NCBI GenBank assembly: GCA_951812895.1
Contig: OX638333.1
Coordinates: 4,072,001-4,136,000 of the forward strand
Reading direction: 5' to 3'
Source of the DNA: an uncultured Roseovarius sp.
GTDB taxonomy: Bacteria > Pseudomonadota > Alphaproteobacteria > Rhodobacterales > Rhodobacteraceae
DNA: 64,000 bases
The position numbers and the translations under genes were made by a program. Shown one piece after another: positions 1 through 9,340 of this stretch; within the stretch, counting starts at the first letter, position 1; each line of letters opens with the position of its first letter. The notes beneath the pieces were generated by a model. The model ran no database searches and was not told the origin of the DNA. It saw nothing but the letters and a program-made list of their open reading frames with translations.

Positions 1-1124
1 AGTACGCAACCCGACAAGAAATCGCCACGCGTGCGGTTCAAGAGGCTGGACTGGATGCGATGATCATGTTCGCACCCGAAAGCCATCTTTGGCTGTGCGG
101 CTACGACACGTTCGGCTTTGCAATGTTTCAGGCGATGGTGTTGACGGCCAAGGGCGATCTGCATCTTTTGACCCGCCTGCCCGATCTGCGGCAGGCTCAG
201 CAGACATCGACACTCAACGATGATGAGATCCACATCTGGACCGAGGTCGAGGGTGCCCAACCTGCCCAGGATCTGGTGAAGTTGCTTAATCAATTGGGTG
301 TGGCCCGGGGGCGATTGGGGTTTGAATCAAGCACCTCTGGTCTGACGGATTTCAATGGACAGATGCTGCGCGCAGCCCTGCCCGATCTGATGGATCATTC
401 CGACCTGATCCGCGCGCTTCGGCGGGTGAAATCCACTGCAGAGATTGAAATGCACCGTAAGGCCGCCGCCCTTGCCGATGACGCGATGGATGCGGGCCTT
501 GAACTGACCCAGCCGGGTGCGTTCGAAGGTGATATTCTGGCCGCAATGCAGGGGGCGGTACTCAAAGGCGGTGGGGATTATGCGGGCAATGAGTTTATTC
601 TGGGGTCAGGTGCTGGGGCGCTACTGTGCCGGTACTTTTCTGGTCGGCGACATCTGGATACACAAGACCAGATGACGTGGGAATGGGCCGGGGCCTATGC
701 ACGCTATCACGCGGCTATGATGCGCACGGTGGTGATAGGCAAACCCAATGACTGGCAGCGCCATATGCATGCGGCGGCTGTTGAAGCACTGGAAGCCTGT
801 GAAGATGCCATTCGTCCCGGCGACCCGATGGGGAATGTGTTTGACGCCCATGCGCGGGTGTTTGATTCACACGGGCTGTCTCATGCGCGGTCCCAAGCAT
901 GTGGTTATGGGATGGGGGCGGTTTACAACCCGATCTGGGTGGATTTTCCGATGTTTTACGAGGGCAACCCGCTGCTGATGCAGGCCGGACAGGTGTTTTT
1001 TCTGCATATGATCCTGATGGACAGCGAGGCGGGACAGGCCATGTGCTACGGTCATTCGGTGCTGGTGACTGAGACCGGCGTAGAGCGGTTGTCGCGTCAG
1101 GGATTAGAACTGTTGGTGCGGTAA
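1..1124 (+). CDS. M24 (creatinase/ectoine hydrolase-like) hydrolase, 5' partial
   Basis: The reading frame is open from base 3, and residues before the ATG at 60 fit the usual N-terminal helix of the family, so the true start lies left of the window. The C-terminal 'pita-bread' fold is present. The usual metal ligands of Xaa-Pro peptidases are missing: the Asp pair is Glu208 plus Met/Ala (numbered from the ATG at 60), and the late His and Glu are replaced. Glu208 followed by Gly, Tyr and His217 has the same spacing as in the EutD protein at 27132-28319, whose Glu is the presumed nucleophile. I infer a metal-independent C-N hydrolase of the EutD/creatinase kind rather than a peptidase. It converges on the aminotransferase downstream. 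The substrate is unknown; a cyclic or guanidino-type compound is possible. Confidence 0.75.
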   Translation, partial: YATRQEIATRAVQEAGLDAMIMFAPESHLWLCGYDTFGFAMFQAMVLTAKGDLHLLTRLPDLRQAQQTSTLNDDEIHIWTEVEGAQPAQDLVKLLNQLGVARGRLGFESSTSGLTDFNGQMLRAALPDLMDHSDLIRALRRVKSTAEIEMHRKAAALADDAMDAGLELTQPGAFEGDILAAMQGAVLKGGGDYAGNEFILGSGAGALLCRYFSGRRHLDTQDQMTWEWAGAYARYHAAMMRTVVIGKPNDWQRHMHAAAVEALEACEDAIRPGDPMGNVFDAHARVFDSHGLSHARSQACGYGMGAVYNPIWVDFPMFYEGNPLLMQAGQVFFLHMILMDSEAGQAMCYGHSVLVTETGVERLSRQGLELLVR

Positions 1125-1337
1125 GCACCTGCAGCAGCACTAAGCCGCGCATTGCCGTCGCGCGCGGTGGCGATCAGACATTTGAGCAGCGTGTTTTATT
1201 TTGGACAAATCTGCAAAAGATCAATGCGTATCGCCAACTGTAGCCAAATCGCCGCCGCGTCGGGGTGCGACGGCGATGCGCGACGGCCTTGGCCGCAATT
1301 TCGCGCTGTAATTTAGCTCAAAAGCGTTGACTTTGAC

Positions 1338-2711
1338 TTATCCCAACACCGTCTGAACCGCCCGTTTTGTCGCGGCAACAACGGTATCCGCTTCTTCCCG
1401 GCTCAAACAGAATGGCGGGGCAAAGCCCAGGATGTCGCCCTGTGGCATGGCCCGCGCGATCACCTTGTCCTGTGCCAACAGCGTTGCCGAGATTTGCGGG
1501 CCGATTTTGTCAGCCGCATCAAAGAACGTGCGGCTGTCTTTGTCTTTGACAAACTCGACCGCGCAGAGCATCCCCTCACCCCGGATGTCGCCCACATTGG
1601 GATGATCCGCCAGCGCTTCTGCCATGCTGCTGTTCAGGTAGCTGCCCACCTCGCCCGCATTCGTAACGAGGTTCAGCTCATCAATCAGTTTCAGGTTGGC
1701 AACACCTGCCGCCGCCCCGATCGGGTGGGCCGAATAGGTCCAGCCATGGCCAATAGGACCGTTTTCGTCAGTTCCCTGCTCCAGTACCTTCCAGACCTTG
1801 TCAGATACGATCGAGCCGGAAAGCGGTGCATAGGCAGAGGTCAGGCCCTTGGCGATGGTGATGATATCAGCTTCGATCCCGTAGTGATCTGATCCGAACA
1901 TGGTGCCCAGACGGCCAAACCCGGTGACCACTTCGTCAGCAACCAGCAGAATGTCATGCTTTTTCAGCACCGCCTGAATCGCAGCCCAGTATCCGGCAGG
2001 AGGAGGCACAATGCCGCCCGTGCCCAAAATCGGCTCACCAATGAATGCCGCGATTGTGTCAGGGCCTTCACGTTCGATCAGCGTTTCCAGCTCAGCCACA
2101 CAATGCGCGACAAACTGCTCTTCTGTCTGGTTCAGGTCATCCCGGCGATAGTAGTACGGCGCCTCGGTATGGATCACCTGCGTCAGGGGCAGATCGAATT
2201 TCTTGTGGAAAAGCTCAAGTCCGGTAAGCGATCCGGTCACCAGACCCGACCCGTGATACCCGCGCCAGCGACTGATGATCTTTTTCTTTTCCGGCCGCCC
2301 AAGGATGTTGTTCATGTACCAGATCAGTTTGACATTGGTCTCATTCGCATCGGACCCGCCAAGGCCGAAGTACACCTTGGACATGTTCGCGGGCGCCCGA
2401 TCGAGGATCATCTTGGACAGGGTGATCGAAGCCTCGGTGCCATGCCCAACATAGGAATGGTAATAGGCTAGTTCGCTCGCCTGTGCGGCAATCGCGTCGG
2501 CGATATCCTGACGGCCATAGCCCACGTTCACACAGTACAGCCCGGCAAAAGCATCCAGCAATTGGACGCCATCGCGATCCTCTATGTGAACACCAGAGGC
2601 GGTTTTGATCACGCGGCTTGGGCTTTCCCCGCGGGCATGTTGGGCCAGATGCGTGGAGGGGTGAAAAAAGTTGTCGCGATCCCATTGATCCAGTTGGTCG
2701 TTGCGAAGCAT
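1338..2711 (-). CDS. Class III PLP aminotransferase (Atf/DoeD-like)
   Basis: 457 aa, full length for class III (omega) aminotransferases. Visible are the N-terminal WDRDNFFHPSTH segment, the Gly-rich DAFAGLYCVNVGYGR motif, the PLP-phosphate region SGSDANETN-like (GGSDANET), the DEVVTGFGR motif holding the PLP-ring Asp, and IAKGLTSAY with the Schiff-base Lys. The family transfers an amino group from a diamine or omega-amino acid to pyruvate or 2-oxoglutarate. It lies 11 bp after the dehydrogenase stop with a strong AAGGAG ribosome site, so the two form an operon. In roseobacter ectoine operons the ssd-atf pair converts 2,4-diaminobutyrate towards aspartate semialdehyde and aspartate. That role fits here by order and family but is inferred. 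Confidence 0.85.
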   Translation of the reverse strand: MLRNDQLDQWDRDNFFHPSTHLAQHARGESPSRVIKTASGVHIEDRDGVQLLDAFAGLYCVNVGYGRQDIADAIAAQASELAYYHSYVGHGTEASITLSKMILDRAPANMSKVYFGLGGSDANETNVKLIWYMNNILGRPEKKKIISRWRGYHGSGLVTGSLTGLELFHKKFDLPLTQVIHTEAPYYYRRDDLNQTEEQFVAHCVAELETLIEREGPDTIAAFIGEPILGTGGIVPPPAGYWAAIQAVLKKHDILLVADEVVTGFGRLGTMFGSDHYGIEADIITIAKGLTSAYAPLSGSIVSDKVWKVLEQGTDENGPIGHGWTYSAHPIGAAAGVANLKLIDELNLVTNAGEVGSYLNSSMAEALADHPNVGDIRGEGMLCAVEFVKDKDSRTFFDAADKIGPQISATLLAQDKVIARAMPQGDILGFAPPFCLSREEADTVVAATKRAVQTVLG

Positions 2712-2722
2712 GTTGGCTCTCC

Positions 2723-4198
2723 TTATGCCCAGTCACGGCAGACGTATTTGATTTCAGTAAATTCTTCCATTCCCAGACGCGCCCCTTCGCGTCCCAGACC
2801 AGATTGTTTGGTACCGCCAAAGGGGATCGGCGCGCCGGTCACTTTGGTCCGGTTTACCGCCACCATACCGAATTGCAAGGCCCGGCTGACGCGGTAGATG
2901 CGGCGTGGATCGTGGCTGTGCAGATAGGCGACCAGCCCGTATTCGGTATCATTGGCGCGTGCGATCGCCTCTTCTTCGGTATCGAACGGCGTGATTGCGG
3001 CAACCGGGCCAAATGTTTCGTCGGACATAATAGCCGCATCGCCGGGCACATCGGTCAGAACAGTCGGCTCGTAAAACAGCGGGCCAAGGTTATGGCGTTT
3101 CCCGCCACAGGCCAGTTTTGCCCCTTTGGCCAAAGCGTCGGCAACATGTTCTTCCTGCTTTTGCACCGCCTTTTCATTCATCAATGGACCAATATCGGGG
3201 TCATCCATGCCGACCCCAACGGTCAGTGCCTTGGTGGCAAGGGTGAAGCGTGCACAGAATTCGTCATAAATGGCGCGTTCCACAAAGATGCGGTTGGCGC
3301 CGAGGCAATCCTGTCCGGATGTGGCGAATTTTGCTTTGATCGTTTCTGCAACCGCGACATCCAGATCGGCACCTTTGAACACGATGACAGGTGCGTGGCC
3401 ACCCAGTTCCATCACCAGTTTCTTGACCGTGTCGGCGGACTGACGATACAGCAGCCGCCCGATTTCGGTCGAACCGGTGAAAGAGAGCGCTCTGACCCGG
3501 CTGTCCTTGGTCCAGGGTTCAACCACGACAGAGGCGCGACCCGTGACCACGTTGAACACCCCGGCAGGCACTCCTGCCCTTTCCGCCAATTCCGCCAAGG
3601 CGAGCGCCGAGAAAGGGGTTTCACCCGAAGGATGGGCGACAACGGTACATCCCACCGCCATAGCCGCCGCCGCCTTGCGGGTCAGCATGGCTGCAGGAAA
3701 ATTCCAAGGTGTGATCATAGCCACCACACCGACAGGCTCGAGCCAGACTTCAACCTCGGCATCGGGCAGATGGCTGGTGACGCCCTCGATGTTGGGGCGC
3801 TTGGCCTCCTCCGCATAGAATTCCACAAAAGACGCGGCATAATCGATTTCTCCACGCGCTTCGGACAGGGGTTTGCCCTGTTCCAGAACCATGATCCGCG
3901 CCAGATCTTCCTTATGCACAATCATCAGGTCAAACCAACGCCGCAGAATAGTGGAGCGATCTTGCGGTAAAAGGCCGGACCACGCGGGAAATGCAGCTTG
4001 GGCCGCATCAACGGCAGTCGCAGATTCTGCAGCATTCAGATTGGCAACCTCACCGATGACATCACCGGTTGCCGGATCGGTGATGCTAAGGGTTTCACCC
4101 GACGCCGCACCACACCATTTGCAATCTATGTATGAAAAACTGCGCACCAGAGATTTGTCAGAAATCTCGTCCCGTGCGGAAAGTACCGTGCTGGTCAT
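2723..4198 (-). CDS. NAD(P)-dependent semialdehyde dehydrogenase (Ssd/GabD-like)
   Basis: 491 aa aldehyde dehydrogenase. Start chosen at the ATG at 4198, preceded by GGGAGAGG at ideal spacing; an in-frame ATG 15 bp upstream lacks one. Motifs: TPWNFP, FTGSTEIGR (cofactor), ELGGHAP (general-base Glu) and GQDC (nucleophilic Cys). The conserved Lys of the KPSE motif, which binds the cofactor ribose/phosphate, is His here (AHPSGETP), and the following Glu is Gly. This suggests altered NAD/NADP preference. It is the first gene of the ssd-atf pair. Members oxidise succinate semialdehyde, aspartate semialdehyde or similar; the context favours a role next to the aminotransferase. Confidence 0.87.
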   Translation of the reverse strand: MTSTVLSARDEISDKSLVRSFSYIDCKWCGAASGETLSITDPATGDVIGEVANLNAAESATAVDAAQAAFPAWSGLLPQDRSTILRRWFDLMIVHKEDLARIMVLEQGKPLSEARGEIDYAASFVEFYAEEAKRPNIEGVTSHLPDAEVEVWLEPVGVVAMITPWNFPAAMLTRKAAAAMAVGCTVVAHPSGETPFSALALAELAERAGVPAGVFNVVTGRASVVVEPWTKDSRVRALSFTGSTEIGRLLYRQSADTVKKLVMELGGHAPVIVFKGADLDVAVAETIKAKFATSGQDCLGANRIFVERAIYDEFCARFTLATKALTVGVGMDDPDIGPLMNEKAVQKQEEHVADALAKGAKLACGGKRHNLGPLFYEPTVLTDVPGDAAIMSDETFGPVAAITPFDTEEEAIARANDTEYGLVAYLHSHDPRRIYRVSRALQFGMVAVNRTKVTGAPIPFGGTKQSGLGREGARLGMEEFTEIKYVCRDWA

Positions 4199-4381
4199 AA
4201 ATACCTCTCCCATGTTGCGGGGGAGTTTCGGGCAGTTTTGGCGAGGGGTGAGACCAAAGATTGAGCGTTTGGCAGAGGTTTTATCTGCAAGAAGCTCTTC
4301 TTGCAGTGGTTTTAGTCTTCATGGTCTTGAGAGTCAGCTTTGTTCCAGTTAGTTGATTGAAGTCTAGTTTGAGCCCAATGT

Positions 4382-4395
4382 ATGTACCGGCTGCT
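4382..4395 (+). repeat. Right subterminal inverted repeat of IS element A
   Basis: ATGTACCGGCTGCT, exact reverse complement of 5725-5738. The pair brackets the transposase gene asymmetrically (222 bp on the 3' side, 50 bp on the 5' side), as expected for IS1111-type elements. Confidence 0.75.
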
Positions 4396-4616
4396 GTTCG
4401 CAAGTGATAAATTGCACGTCTTCAGGAAGTCGCTGATATGTATCCGGCCTTTGTATCGGCTTGTTGATTGCCGTGGCCCTGTTGGGAGTGCGCACGCGCC
4501 GCTGTCTCATTACTTACCAGATCATTGATGACCATTTGGGCTCTCAGACTTTGGGTGCGTCTTATTCCCGTTCCATGCATTTGAGGTTTACGAACATCGT
4601 TGTGTCAGCGGTCTGC
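4396..4616 (-). ncRNA. Candidate IS1111 guide (bridge/seek) RNA region of element A
   Basis: This 221-bp stretch between the transposase stop and the right inverted repeat has no coding sequence. In the IS1111 group the RNA that pairs with donor and target DNA is encoded in the right-end non-coding segment. The assignment rests on position and family only; I did not fold it or match the loops to the flanks. Confidence 0.35.
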
Positions 4617-5675
4617 TTAGATCGCTGACGCTGTCTCTCTTTCCTTCCAATCAAAATCCTTGCCGGAGCTTAGAACGCTCCATGCGATCCGGGCCAGTTT
4701 GTTGGCCAGTGCGACACCAAGCTTGTTGTGCTGCATGCGCGTTGAGGCCGCCTCCAGCCAAACGCCAAAGCTGAACTTGTGCCAGTTCTTTGGCCGCATC
4801 ATGATGACCTGTGCTGCCTGCACAAAGAGCATGCGCAGATATCTACTTCCGCGTTTTGTGATGCTGCCTAATATGGTGCGTCCCCCAGTGCTGTGTTGCC
4901 GTGGCACCAATCCAAGCCAGGCCGCAAAGTCACGCCCTCGGTCATAGGCCTCGCCTTTGCCGATGGCGGCGACCATTGCTGTCGAGATCAGGGGGCCGAT
5001 GCCTGGGATGGTCATGAGGCGCTGGCAACCCGGCTCAGTTTCACTGACCTTTTTGATTTCTGATGTCGTCATCTCGATCCGTTTATCCAGCCAGATCCAA
5101 TCCTGTTGAAGACCCAAAATCAGCTTCCGCATGCGCAGGGACATCTCGCCACTGCGGTTGTCCAGAATAGCATCAAGGGAATTGCGCAGGGCGGCGACAC
5201 TGCGCCGGACGGTGATGCCTTGTTCGATCAAAAAGGCACGGATTTGGTTCATGGCTGCCGTCCGCCGCGACACAAGGCGAGACCGGACGCGATGTAGTGC
5301 TTGAAGGTCAAGCTGGTCCTGGGTTTTCTCTGAGACTGTTTTCAGATTGGGACGCAACGCAGCCTCTGCGATGGCTTCGGCATCATTGTAGTCGTTCTTT
5401 TGACCCTTGTTGAAAGGCTTCACGTAAATCGCAGGAATAATACGAGGCTCGAAACCCATTTCGCGCAGCGTCCGGCTGACAAAATGCGCGCTCAAGCAGG
5501 CCTCCATACCAACAATGCAGCGCGGCAAATTCTCAAACGTTGCCAACAGTGCCAGCCGTTTGATCTTCTTGCGCAGCACGAGCTGGCCATCATAATCAAA
5601 ACCAACCAAGTGAAAGACATCTTTGCCAATGTCGATGCCAACCGACATCAACTCATTAAAATCGTTCTTCGCCAT
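4617..5675 (-). CDS. IS110 family transposase (element A)
   Basis: 352 aa, full length. The N-terminal RuvC-like DEDD domain keeps Asp15 (VGID), Glu58 (GMEA), Asp95 and Asp98 (NDYNDAE). The C-terminal Transposase_20 domain keeps the IPGIGP motif (about 223-228) and Ser262 in QHSTGG, the position of the recombinase-like catalytic serine. IS110 enzymes act as RNA-guided recombinases making a circular intermediate. Nothing visible inactivates the gene. It is only about 45% similar by eye to the transposase at 12435, so the two are separate arrivals and not copies. Confidence 0.93.
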   Translation of the reverse strand: MAKNDFNELMSVGIDIGKDVFHLVGFDYDGQLVLRKKIKRLALLATFENLPRCIVGMEACLSAHFVSRTLREMGFEPRIIPAIYVKPFNKGQKNDYNDAEAIAEAALRPNLKTVSEKTQDQLDLQALHRVRSRLVSRRTAAMNQIRAFLIEQGITVRRSVAALRNSLDAILDNRSGEMSLRMRKLILGLQQDWIWLDKRIEMTTSEIKKVSETEPGCQRLMTIPGIGPLISTAMVAAIGKGEAYDRGRDFAAWLGLVPRQHSTGGRTILGSITKRGSRYLRMLFVQAAQVIMMRPKNWHKFSFGVWLEAASTRMQHNKLGVALANKLARIAWSVLSSGKDFDWKERETASAI

Positions 5676-5724
5676 GCTACTTCTCCATGTTGCAGAAATA
5701 GGCCAAGCCTAACCTGCTGGGTGA

Positions 5725-5738
5725 AGCAGCCGGTACAT
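5725..5738 (-). repeat. Left subterminal inverted repeat of IS element A
   Basis: AGCAGCCGGTACAT on the plus strand, exact reverse complement of 4382-4395, lying 50 bp upstream of the transposase start. Confidence 0.75.
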
Positions 5739-5840
5739 CCCATTACCTACCGGATGCTGCGTTAACGACAAACAGCGGCAATGCTCCAAATCCGGACATT
5801 AAGTTCCAACATGCGATTTGTTTTAGGACTTCAGTACGCG

Positions 5841-7949
5841 TCAGTTCAACGCCTTCTGAAAGACGTTCCATAGTAATCGCGAAACGTTATTGTCATAATC
5901 ATTCCAAGGCAGGCTACCACAAAATGTGATTGAACCGGTTGCAAAGACTGACCCTCCACCTGGATAGTCGCAGTAGATCATCTCAGCATGCTTTGCCTCG
6001 GCCTCTGAACCACCTGTGAGGTTGGTCAGATGGGTAAGCTGTTCTTCAGGAGCGAGCATGAAGCCGTCCTTACGGGTAACAGAACGGGCCAAGAGAACCG
6101 CGTTGTCCGGTGTGCCAATACGCGTATCCATATGATCCAACTCAAACCCGGCTGCACCATTGCCGGAATAGCCGAAATCGCCGATGAAGTCGTCGTTGAC
6201 ACCTTCGAAAACCCAATCGAATTTCGGATCAGCCGAGACGCGCCGGTATGGGTCGCCAAAGAACTCGCCCTGTGCGGCAAATCCGATGCCGACGAGGTCT
6301 TGCGGGGCACGACCGTTGCGTCGCCACAGCCCGCCATAGCTGCCGTCAAAGGCGTTATAGTACTCTCCCGGCTCGGCAGCCCAGGCGCGAATGCCATCCT
6401 CGGCCCGTCGAATTTCTAGCATGCCGTCATTTTCGCTATGCACGGCGATACGCCAGTAGAACCCGTTGCCACCGAGATAGGTCAGATGACCGCCATTATC
6501 GCGATAATCACGCAGAGCGTTAAGGCTTTCAGCGGTGTGATATTCAGGATGGCTGCCGGTTGTGACCGCCTTGTAACCCACAATCGCCGCATGGCCGTGA
6601 ATATGTAAATCATGATCCGTGACGACATCGTATGCGATGCCTTTGGCATGCAGCCAGCTGATCAGGTGACTGTCGGCAGGGAAATGGCGCAGACCCGAAC
6701 AGGGTGTGTTGCCAAAGGTCAGAAACCCCGGACGAAGGTTGAACAGCGGCCGTCGGTGAGACGCGTGGCAAATTCCAGAACCATCCGAATGGTGGTTGTA
6801 AGTCGACAAGCCATAATTCGGATTTTCGGCAGGATTGTGCGGGTATGCGTTCCAATCGCTGATCCGCTCCTGCCATGAAGGATCATAGTCCGGCCGCGCA
6901 TGGTTGCCATAGATCGCGTAGGTAAAAGTGGACACCAACACGCACAGTTCGGCCCGATGTTGACCCAGCGGCGGGCACACAAAGAATGGGATCGCTTCGT
7001 GCTGTCCGTCACATTCCAGCCGCATGATGTAGACGCCCGATGGCATGTCATCCGGAATTGTAAAGGTGAAATCGGTGTCCCAGCCGAAGTCATAGATATC
7101 GTCCTGATGGAAGTGGATCGCGGCGTAGTGGTCGGGCCGATGCGACCAATTCATCTCGGTCGCATCCCAGTCTGCGCTTGTCAGGGCACGGGTCGGGAAG
7201 TTGACCAGCTTGAGATCGGGACCAACCTGCGCAGGGACAATCGTTTTTGTAATGGCTTGTGCGAAATCCCATGAGCACAGCGTCACATTGTTTGCTGTGA
7301 TGGACGGTGCTTCGATTTTTCCATTGAAATGCCGGGTGGCCCGTCCCTCCGCTATATGTGCACCGACGGTTGGCTTGCCCGTCAACGCAATAGTTTCGTC
7401 TGTCTTTACAGCGTGGATCGGATCCGCCGTTAATCGACCCAACTTCCTTTGCGTGACGGTTAGTTTTTTGCCTTCTATCTTACCTTCAACGCAGTGCCAT
7501 TGGTGCAAACTTAGTGGGGCATTTGTCGATACTTGCTCTCCATTCACACGCAGACAGACCGCCCCCTTTGCATCGAGGTAAAGAGCTACCCCCCCGCAGC
7601 TAAGCACAGTTTGAACGTAGTCGCAGTGCTGCGTCGGATAGATAGTGGCGGAGAACACGACCTTAGCGCCTTCATCTGCTTGCACATATTCTGTCGCTAT
7701 CCCGTAAGAACCGGGGAAAAAGGGCTGGTGCACCGAAGGAAAGCTTTGTTGAACAAAAAATTCCGAGGCATCCTCTTCGATTATCCCCGGACCAACTGGG
7801 TTCGGATCAGAGCTGATGGATCTGACCAGCCGAGCAGTTATGGGGTTTATAGACTTGGACGAAACCTTGAATTCCAACGTTTCACCCGGTCGCCCTGATA
7901 ATTGCTCAACATATCCCGTGAGCGGCAAGTCTTGAGGTTTTTCACTCAT
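5841..7949 (-). CDS. N,N-dimethylformamidase large-subunit-like protein
   Basis: 702 aa. The start at 7949 overlaps the dctM stop by 4 bp (ATGA), so it is translated with the transporter. The N-terminal half contains a LamG/concanavalin-like sandwich (about 85-215). The C-terminal half matches the dimethylformamidase beta-subunit catalytic domain. From memory, the Paracoccus enzyme binds a mononuclear iron through Tyr399, Tyr440 and Glu521. Tyr347, Tyr384 and Glu469 (in SHPEY) sit at matching spacing, with His467 and Asn495 also matching. I infer an iron amide hydrolase acting on the imported compound. No small subunit like DmfA1 is seen. The substrate need not be dimethylformamide. Confidence 0.78.
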   Translation of the reverse strand: MSEKPQDLPLTGYVEQLSGRPGETLEFKVSSKSINPITARLVRSISSDPNPVGPGIIEEDASEFFVQQSFPSVHQPFFPGSYGIATEYVQADEGAKVVFSATIYPTQHCDYVQTVLSCGGVALYLDAKGAVCLRVNGEQVSTNAPLSLHQWHCVEGKIEGKKLTVTQRKLGRLTADPIHAVKTDETIALTGKPTVGAHIAEGRATRHFNGKIEAPSITANNVTLCSWDFAQAITKTIVPAQVGPDLKLVNFPTRALTSADWDATEMNWSHRPDHYAAIHFHQDDIYDFGWDTDFTFTIPDDMPSGVYIMRLECDGQHEAIPFFVCPPLGQHRAELCVLVSTFTYAIYGNHARPDYDPSWQERISDWNAYPHNPAENPNYGLSTYNHHSDGSGICHASHRRPLFNLRPGFLTFGNTPCSGLRHFPADSHLISWLHAKGIAYDVVTDHDLHIHGHAAIVGYKAVTTGSHPEYHTAESLNALRDYRDNGGHLTYLGGNGFYWRIAVHSENDGMLEIRRAEDGIRAWAAEPGEYYNAFDGSYGGLWRRNGRAPQDLVGIGFAAQGEFFGDPYRRVSADPKFDWVFEGVNDDFIGDFGYSGNGAAGFELDHMDTRIGTPDNAVLLARSVTRKDGFMLAPEEQLTHLTNLTGGSEAEAKHAEMIYCDYPGGGSVFATGSITFCGSLPWNDYDNNVSRLLWNVFQKALN

Positions 7950-9340
7950 CGCATTGGGCCATATACGAGGTCCGGTAGGAAGGTGACCCAACCAGAGAAG
8001 AAGACTAGCAGCAAGATCATTGCCACATAGGGAACGAGCAGAGGCAAAACACCCACCGAGATTTCTTCGATGGAAATTTTGCTGATCCGCGCGGCGACAA
8101 ACAGGTTCACACCAATCGGCGGCGTCAGGAAGCCGATTTCACAGGTCATCACCGTAAAGATACCAAACACCACCGGGTCGACGCCCAAGCTGGTGGCGAG
8201 CGGAAAGAACACCGCGGTAAAGATGATAATCTGCGGGATGCTCTCCAGCCACATGCCGACGATGATGTAAAACACACCGATCAGCAACATCACCAGCCAT
8301 GGGAATTCAATCAGTCCCTGGAACAGCGACAGAACGGCCGTTGGGATGTCAAACAGGGTTACAAGCTGACCAAAGGCCTTTGTCGACCCCAGAATGAACA
8401 GCACAGTGCCGATCACGATTGCGGTAAACTTGAACGCGTGGAACAGTTTGGTCCATGTCAGACCCTTGTAGATGAACATGCCGACAAACAGGCCATAGGC
8501 CACGGCAACACCGGCCGCCTCGGACGGAGTGAAAATCCCCGCATAGATACCGCCCAGAATGATCACTGGTGCCATCACAGCCCATTTACCTTCCCAGAAG
8601 GCTTCGAGCAGCGGACCCCAGCGGAAACGCTCGCCGGTCCCGCCGTACCCGTTCTTCAACGAGATCACAAAGACAACGGCCATCAGCATCAGGCCCAGAA
8701 CGATGCCCGGCACGATGCCGGCAAGGAACAAGCGCGGAATCGACACATCCGTCACGAGCGCGAAGATGATCAAAAGGTTGGACGGTGGAATCATGCTGCC
8801 CAGCGCGCCAGCAGCGGCAGCAATTGCCCCGGCAAACCGTGAGGGATAACCTTCTTTCTGCATGGCAGGGATGGTGATTGATCCGATCGCCGCCGTGGTC
8901 GCCGGACCCGAGCCCGACAGGGCGGCAAAAAACATACAGGCCACAACCGTCACAAGTCCGATACCACCTTTATAGGCACCGACAAGTTTCTGCGCGATGT
9001 TGACCAGCTTTTCCGACATCCCGCCCTGCTCCATCAACTGACCGGCCAGCACGAATAGCGGAATGGTCACAAGCGGAAACGGCTCAAACGCTGTCCACGC
9101 GGCCTGCGCCATCAAGGTCATGGGAATGTCGGCGATATAAAGCCCGGCGACTGTGGCAAGCCCCGCGGCAAACGGGATCGGCACGCCGATCGCCATGGCA
9201 AGGACAAAAACCACGGCCATGATGATCGGGCCGTTTGCCCCGCTGACAACAGCCATGATCAGGCCAAGGATCAAAGCCACCAGGACGACAACCGCCGTCA
9301 GCGACCCGCCTGTGGCCTGTTTTTTGGTTATCTCGGTCAT
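7946..9340 (-). CDS. dctM: TRAP transporter large permease (DctM type)
   Basis: 464 aa integral membrane protein with about 12 or more hydrophobic segments. It has typical DctM signatures: PLFVLAGQLMEQGG, an ALSGSGPATTAAIG segment, a MIPPSN motif and a C-terminal GFLTPPIGVNLFVA motif. It forms the translocation channel of a Na+-driven tripartite transporter with the neighbouring small permease and periplasmic protein. Its start overlaps the dctQ stop by 4 bp, and its stop overlaps the next gene by 4 bp, so Q, M and the amidase-like gene are tightly coupled. The substrate is not evident. Confidence 0.93.
   Translation of the reverse strand: MTEITKKQATGGSLTAVVVLVALILGLIMAVVSGANGPIIMAVVFVLAMAIGVPIPFAAGLATVAGLYIADIPMTLMAQAAWTAFEPFPLVTIPLFVLAGQLMEQGGMSEKLVNIAQKLVGAYKGGIGLVTVVACMFFAALSGSGPATTAAIGSITIPAMQKEGYPSRFAGAIAAAAGALGSMIPPSNLLIIFALVTDVSIPRLFLAGIVPGIVLGLMLMAVVFVISLKNGYGGTGERFRWGPLLEAFWEGKWAVMAPVIILGGIYAGIFTPSEAAGVAVAYGLFVGMFIYKGLTWTKLFHAFKFTAIVIGTVLFILGSTKAFGQLVTLFDIPTAVLSLFQGLIEFPWLVMLLIGVFYIIVGMWLESIPQIIIFTAVFFPLATSLGVDPVVFGIFTVMTCEIGFLTPPIGVNLFVAARISKISIEEISVGVLPLLVPYVAMILLLVFFSGWVTFLPDLVYGPMR

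Larger units (their letters stand above)
4379..5745 (-). mobile_element. IS110 family element, IS1111-type (element A), about 1.37 kb
   Basis: The transposase gene is flanked by a perfect 14-bp inverted repeat (4382-4395 and 5725-5738). The boundaries are extrapolated from the usual IS1111 arrangement, in which the repeats are subterminal: about 7 bp from the left end and 3 bp from the right end. They may be wrong by several bases. The non-coding right end is long (about 235 bp), as in this group. No target duplication is expected for the family, and none was sought beyond the flanks. The element sits between the dimethylformamidase-like gene and ssd, and probably splits what was one minus-strand operon. 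Confidence 0.8.

Noticed and set aside
2618-3970. 450-codon open frame on the plus strand opposite the aldehyde dehydrogenase
   Set aside because: It is antisense to a gene with full catalytic motifs, has no family features, and reflects high GC third-position bias.
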